DNA of 6,172 bases from an uncultured Candidatus Melainabacteria bacterium. Lineage in GTDB: Bacteria; Cyanobacteriota; Vampirovibrionia; Gastranaerophilales; Gastranaerophilaceae. Made by a program: the position numbers and the translations under genes. Every line of letters begins with the position of its first letter. The first letter of the stretch is position 1. The stretch covers positions 1 through 6,172 of the forward strand of contig CAMHMW010000108.1 of the NCBI GenBank assembly GCA_946186335.1, in the 5' to 3' direction. This document shows, piece by piece, positions 1 to 5,850 of this stretch. A model generated the notes under the pieces. It was not told the origin of the DNA, ran no database searches, and saw only the letters and a program-made list of their open reading frames with translations.

Positions 1-752
1 ATTTGAAAGATAATACATCTTTCGATGAGGTTAATGAATTAAAAACCCAAAAAGCGAAAATGATTAAAGAGTGGGGGATGGAAGCCGCTATCAGTATGAC
101 ACTTACGAAATCTCACCTTTCAGAACTTATGGATAATGTTAATTTCTTTATAAATTCATACTATGTAAATTATTTTCTAATTACGCTATACCGTGATATT
201 CAGGGGCTTGGAAAACTTCGTGGAGAACTACCCGAAGCAATATCAGGAGAAACAAAAACGGGCAACATAAGTGAAGAAGTTGAAATGAGGGAAGTTGTTG
301 AAATTTTGAACGGGGAGGGTTTTATTCCTTATTGTTATCTGACCGGAAAAATTGATACAAAAACACCACGCTGGATGTCTTTTGTAACTGCCGCAAGTTT
401 TAAAAATGCACAATTGAAATACAAAATGTCTCTTGCAGTCAGCGGTTTTGAGAAAAAGTATTTAAAAATGTATAAAGAAAAACACGGTGTCTATCCGTTT
501 TTTAATCCGCAAAATTGTATTGTAAACTCTGCTCAAATTCTGTTAAACGGGATATATGGCGGTGGTTTATTAAAGAAACTGGGCTTTTTGTTAAAAAGTT
601 ATGATAAATTCAAACTGATAAAAAGAATACTTGTGCAGTCACCTGCAAACCTGTATCCCGACGGTACGGTTGATCATTGTGAATGCTGTCCTGATTTAAC
701 GGTTCACAACGGAAAAATTGTTCCGGTCTGTATTTGCGACAATTTTGATTAA
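1..752 (+). CDS. C-terminal part of a radical-SAM-type protein (5'-partial)
   Basis: About 249 residues are visible and the reading frame is open to the left edge. The in-frame TTG at position 3 has no visible ribosome site and is not a credible start, so the gene is 5'-truncated by the window. The first visible 60 residues (GMEAAISMTLTK, then an 'ELMDNVNFFI'-like stretch) resemble the late strands and helices of a radical SAM barrel. The C-terminus carries a cysteine cluster: C226, C228 and C229 followed by PD-TVHNGK-VPVC (C243) and C245. This resembles the C-terminal Cys-rich tail of MoaA/PqqE-like radical SAM proteins, where such cysteines can hold an auxiliary Fe-S cluster. The defining CX3CX2C SAM-cluster motif would lie upstream and cannot be seen, so the family call rests on the C-terminus. 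The substrate is unknown. The gene converges on ricT and shares four bases with it. Confidence 0.65.
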   Translation, partial: LKDNTSFDEVNELKTQKAKMIKEWGMEAAISMTLTKSHLSELMDNVNFFINSYYVNYFLITLYRDIQGLGKLRGELPEAISGETKTGNISEEVEMREVVEILNGEGFIPYCYLTGKIDTKTPRWMSFVTAASFKNAQLKYKMSLAVSGFEKKYLKMYKEKHGVYPFFNPQNCIVNSAQILLNGIYGGGLLKKLGFLLKSYDKFKLIKRILVQSPANLYPDGTVDHCECCPDLTVHNGKIVPVCICDNFD

Positions 753-1678
753 ATATTTCCGGTTGAACTGTTGCGGTCATCCTCTAACTGTTTCAAATCC
801 TGAGCGGAAGCGCTTTCCTCCCCGTAATTTGTAATTGTCTGAACATCATCAATATCAACATTTACATCAGCATCAACTATTTCAATATCGGACTTATCGA
901 ATTCTTTGGTTTTACCGTCCTCTAATTTTACGGCAACTTTTCCGCTCATAAACTGCAGATAGCAAACCTTACCCAAACCGTCCGTTGTCATAACCGATGT
1001 TCCGATAGGGGGCATACCTTTTGCGGCATCAATGTAATTTGAATATTCATAAGTTAAACAGCACAATAATCTTCCGCAGGTTCCGGAGATTTTTCCGGGG
1101 GCAATAGGCATTCCCTGATCTTTTGCAAGTTTTACATTTATGGTTGCAAATTTTCTCAGAAAACTCGAGCAGCAGAACGGCTGTCCGCAAAGCCCGACAC
1201 CTTCAAGTATTGAGGTCTCGTCACGAACTCCGATGTGTCTTAAATCAATTCTTACTCTGGTGAATGTCTGGGTTAAATCTTTTAATAACGCTCTGAAATC
1301 AACTCTTTCGGGAGCAGTGTAATAGAATGTTATTTTTCTCCTGTCAAAAGTTATGCGGCACTGAACGAGGTTCATAACAAGATTATGCTGTTTAACAAGC
1401 GCCTGACATTTGAAAAATGCCTCCACTTCCTCTTTTTTTATATCATCAAGAGTCTGCAAATCACGCTGAGAGAGTACCCTTATAACTGTTAACGGTTCGG
1501 GTTTATTTTTTGAATTTTCCCAGATTTGTTCAATTTGTGAATTTACAATGAACGCTTTCAGGGCTTCTTCTCCCTTTTCCGTTCTCACGATAACCATTTG
1601 ACCGTCCTGCAAATCAATGGTTTCGGGTACTATCAGCGGATAATATGTATTTTTCAAATATCTTACGGCAAATTTCAT
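749..1678 (-). CDS. ricT: PSP1-domain protein RicT (YaaT-like)
   Basis: This 309-residue protein has the full PSP1/RicT architecture: an N-terminal beta-rich region, then the conserved core at about residues 95-215. The core contains ITFYYTAPERVDFR (110-129), LRHIGVRDE (146-154) and two cysteine blocks, GLCGQPFCC (162-170) and GTCGRLLCC (199-207). In Bacillus subtilis, RicT (YaaT) joins RicA and RicF in an Fe-S-containing complex that promotes RNase Y-dependent mRNA maturation. The cysteines visible here are consistent with cluster binding. An acidic tail follows (about 265-301). Its ATG overlaps the gpsA stop by one base (TAATG), implying translational coupling, and a weak GAAAG purine run precedes it inside gpsA. 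It is last in the operon and ends against the opposing radical SAM gene with no room for a terminator. RicA and RicF are not in the window. The family call is firm; the role in this organism is inferred. Confidence 0.93.
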   Translation of the reverse strand: MKFAVRYLKNTYYPLIVPETIDLQDGQMVIVRTEKGEEALKAFIVNSQIEQIWENSKNKPEPLTVIRVLSQRDLQTLDDIKKEEVEAFFKCQALVKQHNLVMNLVQCRITFDRRKITFYYTAPERVDFRALLKDLTQTFTRVRIDLRHIGVRDETSILEGVGLCGQPFCCSSFLRKFATINVKLAKDQGMPIAPGKISGTCGRLLCCLTYEYSNYIDAAKGMPPIGTSVMTTDGLGKVCYLQFMSGKVAVKLEDGKTKEFDKSDIEIVDADVNVDIDDVQTITNYGEESASAQDLKQLEDDRNSSTGNI

Positions 1679-2679
1679 TATACGTATCTTTCTTCTTCTT
1701 TCAGTTTTCTGTTCATAAGTTTTGACAACAATTCTTCGGGGGTAATATCTGTGTAAACTGCTTCATATATAGCATTTGAAACAGGAACTTCTATACCGAG
1801 TTTTTTTGCAAGTTCACAAACCGCTTTTGATGTTTTTACACCTTCCGCAACCGAACCCAACTCAGCCAAAATATCATTGATTTTTTTACCTTTTGCAAGC
1901 ATTGAACCAACTGTATAATTTCTTGACATCGGAGAAGAACAGGTGGCAATCAAATCGCCCATACCTGAAAGTCCGTATAATGTTGATGGATTTGCCCCGA
2001 GTTGAATACTTACTCTGACAATTTCAGCCATTCCTCTTGTCAAAAGTGTTCCGGAACAGTTATCCCCAAGATTCATTGTATGAGCAAACCCTGATGCTAT
2101 TGCGATAACGTTTTTCAAACTTCCGCCAAGTTCAACTCCTATGACATCCGTATTTGTGTATAAGCGAAATCTGTTTGGTACGTTGCATGCTTTCTGAACA
2201 AATTGTGCAGTTTCAATATCGTCACACGCAACACATGCTGCTGTTGGTTTTCCCTGCAAAACTTCTTTTGCAAGTGTCGGGCCTGACAGAATTGCAAGTT
2301 TTTGCTCGGGTAATACATCTTTAATAACTTCTGACATCCTCATCAGAGAGGGTAATTCAATACCTTTTGATGCGTTAACCAAAATCTGCTCGTTTTTTAT
2401 CCCCGCTTTTTTGAGGTTTTCACAAACATCACGTGTTCCTGATGTTGCAACAACGGATAAAATAATATCGGCACCTTTAATTGCTTCGGTCAGGTCGGAA
2501 CTTATCTGTACTTTATGGTCAAGTTGAACCTCTAACGGTTTTGAAGTGTGTCTGTTTTCAATTAAATCCTGCGACAAATCCTGCGCTCTGCCCCAGACCG
2601 TAATTTCATCAAAATTATCCGTTAAAAGCCACGCAAGGGTTAATCCCCAACATCCTGCACCTAATACTGTTAATTTCAT
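1678..2679 (-). CDS. gpsA: NAD(P)H-dependent glycerol-3-phosphate dehydrogenase
   Basis: GpsA reduces dihydroxyacetone phosphate to sn-glycerol-3-phosphate in the cytosol, supplying the backbone for phospholipids. At 333 residues it has the usual length. Visible motifs are the Rossmann dinucleotide site GAGCWGLTLA (7-16), NASKGIE with K106 (102-108), SGPTLAKEV (132-140), the catalytic-lysine segment ELGGSLKN with K189 (183-190), and GLSGMGDLIATCSSPMSRNY (236-255), typical of the C-terminal helical domain. The start is ATG at 2679, with GGGAG at 2689-2693 nine bases upstream. The gene begins 24 nt after murQ and its stop overlaps the ricT start by one base, so it is embedded in the operon. No truncation or missing key residue is seen. 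Confidence 0.97.
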   Translation of the reverse strand: MKLTVLGAGCWGLTLAWLLTDNFDEITVWGRAQDLSQDLIENRHTSKPLEVQLDHKVQISSDLTEAIKGADIILSVVATSGTRDVCENLKKAGIKNEQILVNASKGIELPSLMRMSEVIKDVLPEQKLAILSGPTLAKEVLQGKPTAACVACDDIETAQFVQKACNVPNRFRLYTNTDVIGVELGGSLKNVIAIASGFAHTMNLGDNCSGTLLTRGMAEIVRVSIQLGANPSTLYGLSGMGDLIATCSSPMSRNYTVGSMLAKGKKINDILAELGSVAEGVKTSKAVCELAKKLGIEVPVSNAIYEAVYTDITPEELLSKLMNRKLKEEERYV

Positions 2680-2703
2680 ACCGTAAATCTCCCGTCCCGT
2701 CTG

Positions 2704-3597
2704 TTATACTTTGCTTTCCGTATTAAGCAGTTTTCTCAATACTCCGCCATGCTTGCGCAATTCCAGTCTTGCACTGTCTGCATCCAGTTTCATTTTAATC
2801 ATTGTAATTGCGGTTTTAATTTCCCAGTTACACTTTAATAATGCCGCAAGTGCTTCACTGTGAGAAACCTCTGCAATTTGTGAGACAATTCTTATTGCTC
2901 TGTCTTTTAGTTTTTCATTTGATGCTTTCAGGTCTATCATAAAGTTTTCATAAGTTTTGCCTATTTTTATCATAGAACCTGTTGAAAGCATATTTAAAAT
3001 CATTTTTTGTGCTGTTCCGGCTTTTAGTCTGCTTGAACCTGCAATAACCTCAGGTCCGACCTCCGCACAAATAACAAGTCCTGCTTCATTAGCGATTAAA
3101 CCTTTTGAATTGCAGGTAATTCCGATTGTTGCAGCACCAATTTCGTCGGCTTTTTCAAGGACACCGAGTAAATATTTCGGATTTCCGCTTGCCGAGATAA
3201 CAACACAAACATCTTTGTCCGTCAGAATTTCTGCATCTTTTTTACCGTTATCAAAATTATCTTCTGCCCCTTCAACGGCGGTAATCATAGCATCTTTGCC
3301 GCCGGCAATAATACCCTGTACCATTGAACGGTCAACACTGAAGGTCGGAGGACATTCGGAAGCATCCAGAATACCGAGTCGTCCTGATGTTCCGGCTCCG
3401 AAATAATACAGTTTGCCGCCTTTTAGAAAGGCTTTTGCAATCATATCTATTGCAGATGCAATATCAGGCGCAACATCTCCTACAACCTGTGCAACAATCT
3501 GATCTTCTTCGTTCATTTTACGAACCATATCAATTGTTGATAAAAGGTCAATATCTTTCGTATTCTCATTTCTGTATTCGGTGATTGCTTCTGTCAT
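2704..3597 (-). CDS. murQ: N-acetylmuramic acid 6-phosphate etherase
   Basis: MurQ cleaves the D-lactyl ether of MurNAc-6-phosphate to give GlcNAc-6-phosphate and D-lactate, a cytosolic step of cell-wall sugar recycling. From the ATG at 3597 the product is 297 residues, normal for the family. It shows the N-terminal TE-RNENT-DID signature, the SIS-domain phosphosugar motif GAGTSGRLG (67-75), ASECPPTF with candidate catalytic E81, EGAED with candidate catalytic E112, and GPEVIAGSSRLKAGTAQK (181-198). A TTG two codons upstream (3603) would lengthen it, but an AAGGAG ribosome site abuts that TTG, whereas the ATG sits six bases after the site. The usual SGRTPY stretch reads SGNPKY here (about 137-142), which is unusual. 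No MurNAc transporter, anhMurNAc kinase or nag gene is nearby. It lies 31 nt after ribH and 24 nt before gpsA. Confidence 0.95.
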   Translation of the reverse strand: MTEAITEYRNENTKDIDLLSTIDMVRKMNEEDQIVAQVVGDVAPDIASAIDMIAKAFLKGGKLYYFGAGTSGRLGILDASECPPTFSVDRSMVQGIIAGGKDAMITAVEGAEDNFDNGKKDAEILTDKDVCVVISASGNPKYLLGVLEKADEIGAATIGITCNSKGLIANEAGLVICAEVGPEVIAGSSRLKAGTAQKMILNMLSTGSMIKIGKTYENFMIDLKASNEKLKDRAIRIVSQIAEVSHSEALAALLKCNWEIKTAITMIKMKLDADSARLELRKHGGVLRKLLNTESKV

Positions 3598-3603
3598 ATC
3601 CAA

Positions 3604-3609
3604 CTCCTT
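3604..3609 (-). promoter_or_regulatory. Ribosome binding site fixing the murQ start
   Basis: The - strand reads AAGGAG TTGGAT ATG. The site is directly adjacent to the TTG at 3603 (no spacer) but six bases from the ATG at 3597, so translation should begin at the ATG. Confidence 0.85.
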
Positions 3610-3628
3610 AATTATGCTATAAACGACA

Positions 3629-4093
3629 TTATAAAATATTTACCAAATTAGCCATTTCAATTGCGGTTTTAGCGGCATCCGCACCTTTATTTCCGGCTTT
3701 TGTTCCGGCTCTTTCAATAGCCTGTTCAATGTTGTCGGTTGTCAAAACTCCGAAAATGACAGGCACACCTGTTTGTAAACTTACCTGTGCAACTCCTTTT
3801 GAAACTTCCGCACTGACATAATCAAAATGCGGAGTAGCCCCTTTAATAACTGCCCCCAGTGTTATTACGGCATTATATTTCTTTGTGTTTGCACATTTTT
3901 GGGCGATAACCGGAATTTCAAAGGCTCCGGGAACTTTAACTATATCTATATTATTATCGTTTACTCCATGCCTTTTTAATTCATCAACTGCCCCTGATAA
4001 TAATTTTGAACCGATAAAATCATTGAATCTTGAAACAATGATGCAAAATTTATTTTCCGCTGTAGTAGTTAACTGACCTTCAAAAGTTTTCAT
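3629..4093 (-). CDS. ribH: 6,7-dimethyl-8-ribityllumazine synthase
   Basis: RibH condenses 5-amino-6-ribitylamino-uracil with 3,4-dihydroxy-2-butanone 4-phosphate, the penultimate step of riboflavin synthesis. It normally assembles as pentamers or 60-mer capsids. The 154-residue product has the expected length and motifs: SRFN (21-24), VPGAFEIP (54-61), GAVIKGATPHFDYV (80-93) with catalytic H89, and GVLTTDNIEQAIERAGTKAGNKG (115-137), which contributes to the phosphate site. AAGGAG at 4101-4106 lies seven bases before the ATG. The other riboflavin genes are absent, and the 54-nt gap upstream is far too short for an FMN riboswitch. Expression probably follows the surrounding operon rather than a dedicated rib switch. 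Confidence 0.97.
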   Translation of the reverse strand: MKTFEGQLTTTAENKFCIIVSRFNDFIGSKLLSGAVDELKRHGVNDNNIDIVKVPGAFEIPVIAQKCANTKKYNAVITLGAVIKGATPHFDYVSAEVSKGVAQVSLQTGVPVIFGVLTTDNIEQAIERAGTKAGNKGADAAKTAIEMANLVNIL

Positions 4094-4124
4094 ATATCTG
4101 CTCCTTAAAACATATCCTTTCTTA

Positions 4125-4156
4125 CGGTTATTTTACTACATAGGCGGTTATTTTAC
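4125..4156. repeat. 12-bp direct repeat at the ccdA stop codon
   Basis: CGGTTATTTTAC occurs exactly at 4125-4136 and 4145-4156, a 20-bp period. The second copy contains the last codons and stop of ccdA; the first lies in the ccdA/ribH gap. It looks like a small tandem duplication of the gene end. A regulatory role is possible but nothing shows it. Confidence 0.6.
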
Positions 4157-4846
4157 AAGAACAGAGCCGAAAATCTTATAATAAATATACACAGAAACCA
4201 AAATAAGTAAAATTCCGCTTATTTTCATAATGGTATCAGAAAATTTGTAGAATTTTTCATTTGTTTTAAGTTTAGATGTCAAAAATGCGGCAAGAATTAA
4301 TATCAATCCCTGACCAACAGAAAATAAAAACAGCATTATAACAGCATTTAAAATGCTTGCCGATATTGATGCAAAAGCCATAATGCCTGCCAAAATCGGG
4401 GTAGAACATGGAGTTCCGATTAGTGCAAAAGCCATACCCAAAATCAGCGGATAAATGTAATCATTATTAAAGGTATTTTTTGGCATTTCTTTTATAAAAA
4501 CCGGAATTTCAAAATCAAGTATCTCCAGAATTTTTAATCCCATTATTAAAATTACTGATGCGATAATTAAAGAAAAATAAGGATTTCCGACAAATACCTT
4601 TCCCGTAATTGCACAAATTGTACCGATGGCGGAAAATATTACCGCTGTACCCATAACAAAAACAACCATTTGAGCAAGAGTTTTTAGCGGTTTTTCTTTA
4701 GAATAACCGCCGACATATCCGATAATTAAGGGGAGCATGGACAAAGAGCAGGGGGAAACAGAAGCAATCAACCCGCCCAGAAACGATGCCCCGAAAAGGA
4801 GATATAAACTTGTCTGAGAGTTAAATAATTCCGTCAGGTTGTTCAT
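4148..4846 (-). CDS. ccdA: CcdA/DsbD-type membrane thiol reductant transporter
   Basis: This 232-residue, very hydrophobic protein has about six membrane segments (roughly 17-45, 57-80, 90-112, 131-156, 162-190 and 208-226). It carries the two hallmark redox cysteines of the CcdA/DsbD transmembrane family: C33 in SVSPCSLSMLPL of the first segment and C147 in IGTPCSTPILAG of the fourth. In this family the pair passes electrons from cytoplasmic thioredoxin across the membrane to extracytoplasmic thiol partners, for example in cytochrome c maturation or disulfide repair. Its ATG overlaps the stop of the thioredoxin-like gene by one base, with AAGGA about nine bases upstream inside that gene. The neighbour is the natural candidate partner. 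No cytochrome c genes are in view, so the final acceptor is unknown. Confidence 0.92.
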   Translation of the reverse strand: MNNLTELFNSQTSLYLLFGASFLGGLIASVSPCSLSMLPLIIGYVGGYSKEKPLKTLAQMVVFVMGTAVIFSAIGTICAITGKVFVGNPYFSLIIASVILIMGLKILEILDFEIPVFIKEMPKNTFNNDYIYPLILGMAFALIGTPCSTPILAGIMAFASISASILNAVIMLFLFSVGQGLILILAAFLTSKLKTNEKFYKFSDTIMKISGILLILVSVYIYYKIFGSVLVK

Positions 4847-5238
4847 TAATGAAGTTCCTTAATGCAGTTTTCAAATTCTTCTTTTGATTTAGCACCTACG
4901 GTTTTGCTTGCAACCGAGCCGTCAGTATTCAGCATGATTACGGTTGGGACAAGTTTAATTCCATATTTTTTTATAAGTGAGTGATTCATGTCTTTCCCGC
5001 TGTCAACTATAATTTCTTTGTAATCAACTTTATCTTCATATTTAGGCATGATTTCCTTAAATATTTTTTCAACTTCTTTGCACTCAAGACACATTGAAGA
5101 TGAAAACTTATAAATCTGCGGTTTGTCAGAACTTGCTTCCGCAACAGGTGAGGCATTCTGATTGTAAGTTAAACCCCAATATACAAAAAGCGGCAGGAAT
5201 AATATTGCCAAAATAATGATTAATGTTTTTTTATTCAT
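4846..5238 (-). CDS. Membrane-anchored thioredoxin-like protein (DsbD gamma-like)
   Basis: From the ATG at 5238 the protein is 130 residues. It starts MNKK and has one hydrophobic segment (about 5-22), a probable uncleaved anchor or signal peptide, then a short linker and a thioredoxin fold. The redox motif is CLEC (C50, C53) in SSSMCLECKEVEKIF, resembling the C-terminal domain of DsbD more than classical CGPC thioredoxins. A probable cis-proline, P98, lies in KLVPTVIML. It should sit on the outer face of the membrane and receive electrons from CcdA, with which it overlaps by one base. A longer frame reaches 5280, but the AAGGAG site favours the internal ATG and the extra 14 residues would spoil the signal segment. 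It is first in the operon. The fold and pairing are well supported; the target substrate is unknown. Confidence 0.88.
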   Translation of the reverse strand: MNKKTLIIILAILFLPLFVYWGLTYNQNASPVAEASSDKPQIYKFSSSMCLECKEVEKIFKEIMPKYEDKVDYKEIIVDSGKDMNHSLIKKYGIKLVPTVIMLNTDGSVASKTVGAKSKEEFENCIKELH

Positions 5239-5244
5239 GACGAA

Positions 5245-5250
5245 CTCCTT
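5245..5250 (-). promoter_or_regulatory. Ribosome binding site fixing the thioredoxin-gene start
   Basis: The - strand reads AAGGAG TTCGTC ATG, a six-base spacer to the ATG at 5238. The site lies inside the longer possible reading frame and decides against the upstream ATGs. Confidence 0.85.
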
Positions 5251-5287
5251 ATTCATAATACATGATATTATTACAAACAAAGTAAAT

Positions 5288-5317
5288 ATTTTACATCATC
5301 CCCTGCGGTATTGTCTG
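5288..5317 (-). promoter_or_regulatory. Weak candidate promoter of the six-gene operon
   Basis: On the - strand, CAGACA (5312-5317) lies 18 bases before TAAAAT (5288-5293). The -10 box is one base off consensus and the -35 box two bases off. It would give a leader of about 40 nt before the thioredoxin gene. The region is AT-rich and other -10-like hexamers exist (TAATAT and TATTAT nearer the gene), so the exact site is uncertain. Confidence 0.3.
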
Positions 5318-5327
5318 ATTGACAATA
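5309..5327. promoter_or_regulatory. Perfect dyad over the divergent -35 region, candidate operator
   Basis: TATTGTC TGATT GACAATA is a perfect inverted repeat with 7-bp arms and a 5-bp centre. It overlaps the -35 box of the strong + strand promoter (5319-5324) and the weak candidate -35 box of the - strand operon (5312-5317). The geometry suits a dimeric DNA-binding regulator. No regulator gene is in the window and I do not recognise the site. Confidence 0.5.
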
Positions 5328-5347
5328 AAAACTTTCTTGGTTAATAT
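5319..5347 (+). promoter_or_regulatory. Strong sigma-70-type promoter of the small exported protein
   Basis: TTGACA (5319-5324), a 17-bp spacer and TAATAT (5342-5347) form a near-consensus promoter. Counting from the -10 box, transcription should begin at about 5352-5354, on or just before the ATG at 5354. The mRNA would then have almost no leader. Confidence 0.8.
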
Positions 5348-5353
5348 TCGGAT

Positions 5354-5725
5354 ATGAAATTTAAGGTATTGTTGTTAACAGGTTTAATGTTTATTTCTTT
5401 CGGATGTCAGAGTGTTCATGCTCTGCCGGTGAAAATGCCGCAGGCACAGACTCAACAACTTTCTGATGAAGAACTGAATGAGCAGACAACGAATATTTTT
5501 ATGGGTTTTTTAAATAGTATTTTTAAAATTCTGACGGGCAAAAGTAATGAAATTTCTGTCAAATCAAGTGATGTAAGGAATTTTTCAAATACTGTAAAAA
5601 ATTATCAGGAACAGGAGCTTGCAAACAACCCTGAATATGAAGGGTCGCATGCTCAGGATAAGACAGATTTCGGGACTGCGATACTTGATATAATAGCGGG
5701 AATATTATCATTTTTCGGCATGTAA
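5354..5725 (+). CDS. Small secreted or lipid-anchored protein of unknown function
   Basis: I do not recognise this 123-residue protein. Residues 1-23 form a clear Sec signal: MKFK, a hydrophobic core (5-17), then a VHA signal-peptidase I site before L24. A cysteine at 18 (SFGC) makes a lipoprotein possible, but the position three before the cysteine is serine, a poor lipobox. The mature part has a Gln-rich, acidic start (29-45), a hydrophobic or amphipathic stretch NIFMGFLNSIFKILTG (47-62), a polar middle, and a second hydrophobic C-terminal stretch (106-122) ending FFGM. These could bind membrane or a partner. There is no Shine-Dalgarno site, and the strong promoter places the transcript start at the ATG, suggesting leaderless translation. 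It diverges from the thioredoxin/ccdA operon across about 115 bp. Having no cysteine after the signal region, it is not an obvious thiol substrate. Confidence 0.75.
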   Translation: MKFKVLLLTGLMFISFGCQSVHALPVKMPQAQTQQLSDEELNEQTTNIFMGFLNSIFKILTGKSNEISVKSSDVRNFSNTVKNYQEQELANNPEYEGSHAQDKTDFGTAILDIIAGILSFFGM

Positions 5726-5747
5726 ACAACAATATTAAGTTTTGTAA

Positions 5748-5764
5748 AGTGTAAAACGTACACT
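5748..5764. repeat. Short inverted repeat after the small-protein gene
   Basis: AGTGTA AAACG TACACT is a perfect dyad with 6-bp arms, 22 bases after the stop codon. It is AT-rich and not followed by a T-run, so it is not a typical intrinsic terminator. It may stabilise the mRNA end or bind a protein. Confidence 0.35.
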
Positions 5765-5809
5765 ATATAGCCAATTTCACCCATTGATAATTAATATAAA
5801 AACATCTTA

Positions 5810-5838
5810 TTGACATAAAATTTTTCTTATGCAATAAT
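5810..5838 (+). promoter_or_regulatory. Strong sigma-70-type promoter in the gene-free right end
   Basis: TTGACA (5810-5815), a 17-bp spacer and AATAAT (5833-5838), with a TG two bases before the -10 box, make a good promoter. It would start transcription near 5845. No gene follows in frame, so its product is most simply the terminated RNA described next. Confidence 0.7.
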
Positions 5839-5850
5839 AATTACATAAGA
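5825..5850. promoter_or_regulatory. Dyad flanking the -10 box of the ncRNA promoter, candidate operator
   Basis: TCTTATG (5825-5831) and CATAAGA (5844-5850) are perfect 7-bp inverted arms with a 12-bp centre that holds the -10 box. A repressor bound here would block initiation. The sequence is AT-rich, so chance is a real alternative. Confidence 0.35.

Noticed and set aside
3..5. TTG as the start of the radical-SAM-like gene
   Set aside because: It lies at the very edge with no ribosome site, the frame is open to the left, and the protein begins mid-domain, so the gene is truncated by the window.
1140..1322. 60-codon + strand frame inside ricT
   Set aside because: It lies wholly opposite the conserved PSP1 core and gives no recognisable protein.
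2957..3584. Two + strand frames opposite murQ (2957-3406, 3387-3584)
   Set aside because: They are antisense to conserved MurQ motifs, have no plausible ribosome sites, and their composition reflects the opposite strand.
3885..4076. 63-codon + strand frame opposite ribH
   Set aside because: It is antisense to RibH catalytic motifs and has no independent support.
4094..4147. FMN riboswitch upstream of ribH
   Set aside because: The gap is only 54 nt, far shorter than the aptamer, and shows none of its conserved structure.
5239..5280. 14-residue N-terminal extension of the thioredoxin-like protein
   Set aside because: The AAGGAG site lies inside the extension, six bases before the ATG at 5238, and the extension would precede a complete signal segment.
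5748..5764. Intrinsic terminator of the small-protein gene
   Set aside because: The stem is only 6 bp, AT-rich and not followed by a T-run; the true terminator is at 5957-5983.
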